A DNA stretch of 64,000 nt from an uncultured Clostridia bacterium (GTDB taxonomy: Bacteria > Bacillota > Clostridia > Oscillospirales > Acutalibacteraceae). The stretch lies in NCBI GenBank assembly GCA_904397895.1, contig CAJFOZ010000068.1, positions 62,001-126,000 of the forward strand. The letters run 5' to 3'. The notes beneath the pieces were generated by a model. That model saw only the letters and a list, made by a program, of their open reading frames with translations. It had not been told where the DNA came from and ran no database searches. Positions 57,894 through 64,000 of the stretch are shown here, piece by piece (the stretch's first letter is position 1; every line of letters begins with the position of its first letter). A program made the translations under genes and the position numbers.

Positions 57894-59876
57894 ATGGCGA
57901 AACGAAAAAATACCTATGATAACGAAAGCATCTCAGCCCTGAAAGGCGCCGACCGCGTGCGCAAACGCCCGGCCGTCATCTTTGGGTCGGACGGTTTGGA
58001 GGGATGCCAGCATTCCATTTTTGAAATTTTGTCAAACTCCATCGACGAGGCTAGGGAGGGTTTTGGCAAACGCATTGTCATCACCCGGTACAGCGACCAG
58101 TCTGTGGAAGTGGAGGACTTTGGACGCGGCATCCCCGTGGACTTTAACAGCCGGGAGAACCGGTACAATTGGGAACTGGTCTTTTGTGAACTGTATGCCG
58201 GCGGTAAATACAACAATGCCGATTCCGAAAGCTATGAATTTTCCTTGGGGCTCAATGGATTGGGCCTGTGCGCCACCCAGTATTCGTCGGAGTATATGGA
58301 CGTGGAAGTCTACCGGGATGGGTTTAAGTACACCCTCCACTTTGAGCACGGCGAAAATGTAGGCGGCCTCAAGAAGGAGCCCACCACCAAAAAGGCCACC
58401 GGTTCCCGCATCCGTTGGCGGCCGGATCTCCAGGTCTTTACCGATATTGATGTCCCGCTTTCCTATTATCAGGATATCATCAAAAGGCAGGCCATCGTCA
58501 ACGAGGGGCTGACATTCCTCCTACGGGACCAGGTGGGCCGTAAATTTGAAGAATACACCTATCTCTATGAACGGGGTATCGCCGACCACGTGGAGGAATT
58601 GGCAGGGGACAACGCCATGACCTCCGTGCAGGTGTGGCAAACCGAGCGCCAGGGACGGGACCGGGCCGATAAACCGGAATACAAAGTGAAAATCAACGTG
58701 GCCTTGGCATTTTCTAACAAGGTCAATGTGGCGGAATACTATCACAATTCCAGCTGGCTGGAATATGGCGGCGCGCCGGAGAAGGCAGTGCGTTCGGCTT
58801 TTGTATCCCAGATCGACGCCTATCTCAAGCAGAACGGCAAGTATAAACAAGGGGAAAGCAAAATTTCCTTCCAGGATGTGGCCGATTGCCTCATCATCGT
58901 CATCTCTTCCTTTTCCACCCGGACATCCTATGAAAACCAGACCAAAAAGGCCATCACCAACCGGTTTATCCAGGAGGCCATGACCGAGTTCCTCCGCCAT
59001 CAACTGGAGATCTATTTCATCGAAAATCCCCTGGATGCGGAGAAGATCGCAGCTCAGGTGCTGGTCAATAAGAGGAGCCGCGAAGAGGCGGAGAAGCTGC
59101 GCATCAGCAGCAAAAAGAAATTGTCGGGCAATTTGGATCTGTCCAACCGGGTGGAGAAGTTTGTGGACTGCCGCAGCCGCGACGTAGGCGTGCGGGAACT
59201 GTATATCGTGGAGGGCGATTCGGCTTTAGGAGCCTGCAAACAGGCCAGGGACCCAGATTTCCAAGCCATTATACCGGTCCGAGGGAAAATCCTCAACTGC
59301 CTGAAGGCCGATTATAACCGCATCTTTAAAAATGATATCATCACCGACCTGTGCAAAGTGCTAGGATGCGGGGTGGAGGTCCATACCAAAGCCAACAAGG
59401 ATTTTTCCTCCTTTGATTTGGGTTCCCTGCGGTGGAACAAAGTCATCATCTGCACCGATGCCGATGTGGATGGTTTCCAGATCCGCACGCTGATTTTGAC
59501 CATGCTGTACCGCCTGATGCCAACCCTCATCGAGGAGGGCAAGGTGTTTATCGCGGAGTCACCCCTTTATGAGATTAATACCAAGGATCAGACCTATTTT
59601 GCCTACACCGAGCAGGAGAAGGTCAAAGTGCTCCAGGAGATCGGGCAGGAACGGTATACCATCCAGCGGTCCAAAGGTCTGGGCGAAAACGAGCCGGAGA
59701 TGATGAGCCTTACTACTATGAATCCCGCCACCCGCCGTCTCATCAAGGTGGAGCCTGACGACGCATTGGAGACGGCCGCTATGTTTGACTTGATGCTAGG
59801 GGACAATCTCAGCGGACGCAAGGACTATATCTCTCAAAACGGCGCCCAGTATTTAGAACTGGCCGATTTGTCATAA
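57894..59876 (+). CDS. Divergent type IIA DNA topoisomerase subunit B (GyrB/ParE-like)
   Basis: GHKL plus TOPRIM: 'VEGDSALGACKQARD', 'CTDADVDGFQIRTLILT', 'RSKGLGENEPEMM'. Confidence 0.9.
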   Translation: MAKRKNTYDNESISALKGADRVRKRPAVIFGSDGLEGCQHSIFEILSNSIDEAREGFGKRIVITRYSDQSVEVEDFGRGIPVDFNSRENRYNWELVFCELYAGGKYNNADSESYEFSLGLNGLGLCATQYSSEYMDVEVYRDGFKYTLHFEHGENVGGLKKEPTTKKATGSRIRWRPDLQVFTDIDVPLSYYQDIIKRQAIVNEGLTFLLRDQVGRKFEEYTYLYERGIADHVEELAGDNAMTSVQVWQTERQGRDRADKPEYKVKINVALAFSNKVNVAEYYHNSSWLEYGGAPEKAVRSAFVSQIDAYLKQNGKYKQGESKISFQDVADCLIIVISSFSTRTSYENQTKKAITNRFIQEAMTEFLRHQLEIYFIENPLDAEKIAAQVLVNKRSREEAEKLRISSKKKLSGNLDLSNRVEKFVDCRSRDVGVRELYIVEGDSALGACKQARDPDFQAIIPVRGKILNCLKADYNRIFKNDIITDLCKVLGCGVEVHTKANKDFSSFDLGSLRWNKVIICTDADVDGFQIRTLILTMLYRLMPTLIEEGKVFIAESPLYEINTKDQTYFAYTEQEKVKVLQEIGQERYTIQRSKGLGENEPEMMSLTTMNPATRRLIKVEPDDALETAAMFDLMLGDNLSGRKDYISQNGAQYLELADLS

Positions 59877-59904
59877 TGAAACGAGTTTAAAGGTAGGGAT
59901 CGCA

Positions 59905-62139
59905 TTGCCACCGAGAAAACGAAAAACCTCATCCAAAAAGCCAAGATTACAGATTCAGGGCGTCATCGAAGGGGCGGGGGAGGTGCGTCTCCAGCCCATC
60001 ACCGAGACGTTGGAAACCAATTATATGCCCTATGCCATGAGCGTCATCGTATCCCGTGCATTGCCGGAGATCGATGGATTTAAGCCGTCCCATCGTAAGC
60101 TTTTATATACCATGTACAAAATGGGGCTGCTCACCGGTCCCCGCACCAAATCGGCCAATGTGGTGGGCGCCACCATGAAGCTCAATCCCCATGGCGACAG
60201 CGCCATCTACGAGACCATGGTGCGCCTGGCCCGAGGCAACGAGAGTTTGCTCCACCCCTACGTGGATTCCAAGGGGAACTTCGGCAAAGCCTATTCCCGG
60301 GATATGATGTACGCTGCTTCCCGTTATACCGAGGTCAAATTAGACGCCATCTGCAAAGAGTTGTTTGGCGACATCGATAAGGACACCGTGGATTTTGTGG
60401 ATAACTACGACAACACCATGAAGGAACCCACCCTGTTGCCCACCGCCTTCCCCACCGTACTGGTCAACGCCAACACCGGTATTGCCGTCAGTATGGCCAG
60501 TTCCATCTGTCCCTTTAATCTGGAAGAGGTGTGTGAAACCACCATTGCCCTCATCAAGAATCCGGATCACGACATCGCTTCCACTCTCAAGGCGCCCGAT
60601 TTCCCAGGGGGAGGCCAGATCCTCTACAACCGGGATCAGCTGGATAAAATCTACAGCACCGGCCGCGGAGGCGTGCGTGTACGAGGAACCTATACCTACG
60701 ACGCCGACAACCACTGCATCGACATCACCCAAATCCCGCCAACCACCACCATTGAAGCCATCATCGACAAGGTGGTGGACTTGGTCAAGGCGGGCAAAAT
60801 GCGGGAAATCGCCGATATCCGGGACGAGACCGGCCTCCCTGGCCTTAAGATCACGGTGGATCTGAAACGCGGCGTGGATCCAGATAAACTCATGCGCAAA
60901 CTGTATCAAATGACGCCTCTGGAAGATACCTTCTCCTGCAATTTTAATGTGCTGATCGCCGGCATGCCCCGGGTGATGGGCGTCAGAGAACTGCTGGGTG
61001 AATGGATTGCCTTCCGCGTGGAATGCATCCGCCGCCGCACCCATTACGATTTGGTCAAGGCGCAGGATAAGCTGCATTTGCTCCAGGGCCTTCAGAAGAT
61101 CCTGTTGGACATCGATAAAGCCATCGCCATCATCCGCCAGACCGAGGAGGAGAGCGAGGTAGTGCCCAACCTGATGATCGGGTTTGGCATCGACCAGATC
61201 CAGGCCGAATATGTGGCCGAGATCAAACTGCGCCATTTAAACCGGGAGTACATTCTCAAGCGCACAGCTGAGATCAAGGAGCTGGAGGAAAAAATCCAGG
61301 AACTTCAGGGCATTCTGGACAGCAAAAAACTAGTCAAGCGAATCATTGTGGATGAACTCAAAAAGGTGGCCGCTCAATATGGCCAGCCCCGGAAGTCCGC
61401 CATTGTGTACGACGTGGACGAGGAAGAACTGGAGGAGGAAGTACCCGATTATGCAGTACACTTGTTCCTCACCAAAGAGGGCTACTTTAAGAAGGTGACG
61501 CCCCAGTCCCTGCGCATGAGCGGGGATCACAAACTCAAGGAGGGGGATGAGATTGCCCAGGCGGTGGAAGCCACCAATAGCGTATCTCTCCTGTTCTTCA
61601 CTGACCGTTGCCAAGTGTATAAGGCCCACGCCTTTGATTTTGACGATACCAAGGTCAGCCTCCTGGGGGATTATATCCCCGCCAAATTGGGCATGGACGA
61701 AGGGGAAAAGGTCGTCAAGATGGTGGTCACGCAGGATTACAGTGGATTCCTCCTCTTCTTCTTTGAAAACGGCAAGGTGGCCAAGGTGGAGCTTAGCCGT
61801 TATGAAACCAAGCAAAACCGCCGTAAGCTGGTGGGGGCCTATTCGGATAAAGCAGCCCTTGTGGATATTATCCACGGCTTGGAGGATGGGGAAGTGCTGA
61901 TGAAATCGACCTCTTCCCGCATGTTATTGCTGCACACCGGCGCTTTGATGCCCAAGGCCACGAGGGATACCCAGGGCGTCCAGGTCATGACCCAGAGGAA
62001 AGGGCATCATCTGGAATCGGTGAGACCCTTTGAGGAGGGGATGGTCCACAACGCCAACCGGTACCGCGTCAAGAGTCTGCCGGCCATCGGCGCTCTGCCT
62101 GCGGCGGAGGATTTGGGCGAACAGCTCACCTTATCTTAA
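59905..62139 (+). CDS. Divergent type IIA DNA topoisomerase subunit A (GyrA/ParC-like)
   Basis: 'YAMSVIVSRALPEIDGFKPSHRKLLYTM', 'NPHGDSAIYETMVRLA', 'YAASRYTEVKL' catalytic Tyr. Confidence 0.9.
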   Translation: MPPRKRKTSSKKPRLQIQGVIEGAGEVRLQPITETLETNYMPYAMSVIVSRALPEIDGFKPSHRKLLYTMYKMGLLTGPRTKSANVVGATMKLNPHGDSAIYETMVRLARGNESLLHPYVDSKGNFGKAYSRDMMYAASRYTEVKLDAICKELFGDIDKDTVDFVDNYDNTMKEPTLLPTAFPTVLVNANTGIAVSMASSICPFNLEEVCETTIALIKNPDHDIASTLKAPDFPGGGQILYNRDQLDKIYSTGRGGVRVRGTYTYDADNHCIDITQIPPTTTIEAIIDKVVDLVKAGKMREIADIRDETGLPGLKITVDLKRGVDPDKLMRKLYQMTPLEDTFSCNFNVLIAGMPRVMGVRELLGEWIAFRVECIRRRTHYDLVKAQDKLHLLQGLQKILLDIDKAIAIIRQTEEESEVVPNLMIGFGIDQIQAEYVAEIKLRHLNREYILKRTAEIKELEEKIQELQGILDSKKLVKRIIVDELKKVAAQYGQPRKSAIVYDVDEEELEEEVPDYAVHLFLTKEGYFKKVTPQSLRMSGDHKLKEGDEIAQAVEATNSVSLLFFTDRCQVYKAHAFDFDDTKVSLLGDYIPAKLGMDEGEKVVKMVVTQDYSGFLLFFFENGKVAKVELSRYETKQNRRKLVGAYSDKAALVDIIHGLEDGEVLMKSTSSRMLLLHTGALMPKATRDTQGVQVMTQRKGHHLESVRPFEEGMVHNANRYRVKSLPAIGALPAAEDLGEQLTLS

Positions 62140-62157
62140 TACACAAAAATCTAATGC

Positions 62158-62190
62158 CAGCCGTCTACAGATAAAGTAGGCGGCTGATTT
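62158..62190 (+). terminator. Intrinsic terminator
   Basis: cagccgtctac...gtaggcggctg then attt. Confidence 0.6.
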
Positions 62191-62254
62191 ATTAGAAAAT
62201 GTTATAACAATAGTTTAATGCAATTGTGCTTTTTGGAAAACTTTCCTCTGTTTC

Positions 62255-62283
62255 TTGATAATTTTGTCATATTGTGATACAAT
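62255..62283 (+). promoter_or_regulatory. Promoter of the SipW-type surface gene transcript
   Basis: TTGATA-17 nt-TACAAT. Confidence 0.65.
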
Positions 62284-62316
62284 TTGAAGTAGAATGGTAT
62301 ATTTAAGGTTTACGAA

Positions 62317-62440
62317 TCAGAAAAGGCCCATCCCTTTGCGAAAGGGCGGGGATCCAAGGGCATAAACCGATCGGGTTTGCGCCTTTGGATCCCCGAAGGG
62401 GAACGTGACGGCCGCGCCCGGCGGAAGCGGGGCATTGTGC
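62317..62440 (+). ncRNA. Candidate structured leader RNA
   Basis: ccctttgcgaaaggg hairpin; ggggatccaagggc...gcctttggatcccc stem enclosing aaacc-gatc-gggttt; GC-rich 3' part. Confidence 0.45.
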
Positions 62441-62466
62441 AAAGAGACACAAAAGGAGGTTCTATT

Positions 62467-62529
62467 GTGAAAATTGCACATTTGGTAAAATTTGCCACGG
62501 GGGGGAGGGCGTTGACTGCCTCCAATTAG
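62467..62529 (+). CDS. Possible 20-aa leader peptide
   Basis: GTG with AAAGGAGG RBS: MKIAHLVKFATGGRALTASN*. Confidence 0.3.
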   Translation: MKIAHLVKFATGGRALTASN

Positions 62530-62652
62530 TCAATTTGACGGAAATCGTGGAGGGAAACAACACAACACGGTAGGCATTCTCTGGATTTTGCAGCTTTTTG
62601 GGAGAATGTCTTGTCCCGGAAAAGCTGACAAAATTTCAGGAGGATGAATAAA

Positions 62653-64000
62653 ATGACACAAAGCAAAAGTACCAAAAGAGCTCTGCTGGCCAGTGCATTG
62701 TCTATCCTGGTGTGTGTGGCCCTGCTGGTGGGGACAACCTTCGCTTGGTTTACCGACAGCGTAACCAATAAGGGCAACCGCATTGAAGCAGGGAGCCTGA
62801 AAGTCGATCTGCTGATGGACAAAGGAAAAAATGGCAATTATGAAAGTATTGCAAACGGAACTGGGGACATTTTCAGTGCAGAAACCGGCAACGGTATTCT
62901 TTGGGAGCCGGGCAAGACGGAGATTGTATATCTGGCAGTACAGAACAAGGGAAGCCTTGCCATCAACTATAACCTGCTGTTTGACATTACCGATGGAGAT
63001 CCCGGCCTGATCGGATCTCTGGAATACGCGGTGTTGGACGGCAAACAAGCAGCTGATGTGACCGCAAAATCTTGGGAAGAGTTGAAGGCCATCGATGGCG
63101 CTCAAGTGGGTGAACTCCAAGCGGGAGAGACAACCGCAGCCCCCAACGGCACTTTGGATGAGATTGTCAGAGGGGAAGAGAACGAGACGGATTACTTTGC
63201 TTTGGCAGTACATATGAAGGAGAATGCCGGCAATGAGTATCAGAATGGTTCTATCACCATTGATCTGACTCTGGTGGCCAAGCAGGCCATGGCGGAAGAA
63301 GATGGCTTTGGCAGCAATGAGTATGATAAGGATGCCAGCTATCCTGTGTCCGTAGATGTAGAGGATCTGGACTCTCTTGAGGATGCTCTCAATAATACCG
63401 GTGCTCCGGTTGAAATTAATGTGACACAATCCATCACAGATGGCAAAAGTTTGACTGTCACAGGTGATGTCACCATGAATTTAGGAAATAATACACTGAA
63501 TCTGCATGGTATGACAGTGGTTGGAGCCGGCATCAAGGTAGAGAATGGAGGTTCCATGACAATCAACGCTGAGGCAAACAAAGGACTAGTATACACTGCC
63601 GGTAGCCTTACTACAGATGGTAATGGAAGCACTTTGACCGTCAACGGCGGTAACTATGGCGTCAGCGGATCCAAGAGTGCACAAGTTACCGCTCAAAATG
63701 GAAGTAATATCTATCTCAATGATGGTATTTTCTCCAATTCAGGATACCAAGGTCATGCTGTTATGGCTACCAGCGGATCCACCGTTACAATCTCTGGCGG
63801 AAGCTTTAGTGTAAGTGGCGCAGAAAGCACGGCTCTTTATGCGGACGGCGGTACCATTGTGGTCGACAATTGTAAGTTTAGCTATATCAATGGAAAACGC
63901 TATGCTGTGGCCAATGGCGGTCAGATTCTCGTTTCTAAGACGGTTTCGCCCAGTCAGCCCACTAGTGTTGCCGCCGGCTGCATTGTAAACGATAACGGCG
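62653..64000 (+). CDS. SipW-type-signal surface protein with beta-helix-like repeats (3' truncated; absent from ORF track)
   Basis: ATG with AGGAGG upstream; no stop to window end: MTQSKSTKRALLASALSILVCVALLVGTTFAWFTDSVTNKGNRIEAGSLKVDLLMDKG...VTISGGSFSVSGAESTALYADGG. Confidence 0.85.
   Translation, partial: MTQSKSTKRALLASALSILVCVALLVGTTFAWFTDSVTNKGNRIEAGSLKVDLLMDKGKNGNYESIANGTGDIFSAETGNGILWEPGKTEIVYLAVQNKGSLAINYNLLFDITDGDPGLIGSLEYAVLDGKQAADVTAKSWEELKAIDGAQVGELQAGETTAAPNGTLDEIVRGEENETDYFALAVHMKENAGNEYQNGSITIDLTLVAKQAMAEEDGFGSNEYDKDASYPVSVDVEDLDSLEDALNNTGAPVEINVTQSITDGKSLTVTGDVTMNLGNNTLNLHGMTVVGAGIKVENGGSMTINAEANKGLVYTAGSLTTDGNGSTLTVNGGNYGVSGSKSAQVTAQNGSNIYLNDGIFSNSGYQGHAVMATSGSTVTISGGSFSVSGAESTALYADGGTIVVDNCKFSYINGKRYAVANGGQILVSKTVSPSQPTSVAAGCIVNDNG

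Noticed and set aside
60340-61236. 298-aa minus-strand ORF
   Set aside because: Antisense shadow of topoisomerase subunit A coding sequence.
62530-63429. 299-aa minus-strand ORF
   Set aside because: Antisense to the SipW-type surface protein, whose plus frame has a signal peptide, RBS and repeats.
1-64000. CRISPR arrays, prophage, transposases, toxin-antitoxin or restriction systems
   Set aside because: None seen: no regularly spaced repeat arrays, integrase/transposase motifs, phage structural genes or methylase/helicase clusters in either strand.

Overview
The window reads as a typical low-GC-branch Firmicutes chromosome segment, probably class Clostridia and possibly Oscillospiraceae/Ruminococcaceae-like; the taxonomy is inferred from gene content only. 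It is mostly housekeeping sequence. It contains a dcw cell-wall/division cluster (mraZ-rsmH-ftsL-spoVD-type PBP-murE-murF-mraY-ftsW-murG-murA-ftsQ-DUF881-sbp-ftsZ), sporulation genes (spo0A, spoIVB, spoIID, bofA), an amino-acid ABC transporter, nifS/nifU, RNase J, gdpP-rplI-dnaB-tilS-hpt-ftsH, and a divergent type IIA topoisomerase pair. One tRNA-Gly(CCC) is present. Both window ends carry truncated surface-protein genes: an InlB-repeat/beta-sandwich repeat protein on the left, and a SipW-type-signal, beta-helix-like protein on the right that is absent from the supplied ORF track. I saw no prophage, CRISPR array, IS element or recognisable defence system. The most interesting observations are: a sugar-nucleotidyltransferase fused to a phosphohexomutase-like domain whose catalytic motifs are all degenerate; a MerR gene next to a promoter with a 19-bp spacer; three 10-bp-phased TGGNG repeats upstream of mraZ; long structured leaders upstream of RNase J, the BFD-like ferredoxin and the SipW-type gene; small ORFs under the 60-aa cutoff (a tandem paralogous pair and a Cys-rich peptide divergent from an RHH regulator); and a bofA that lacks a usable start codon in frame.
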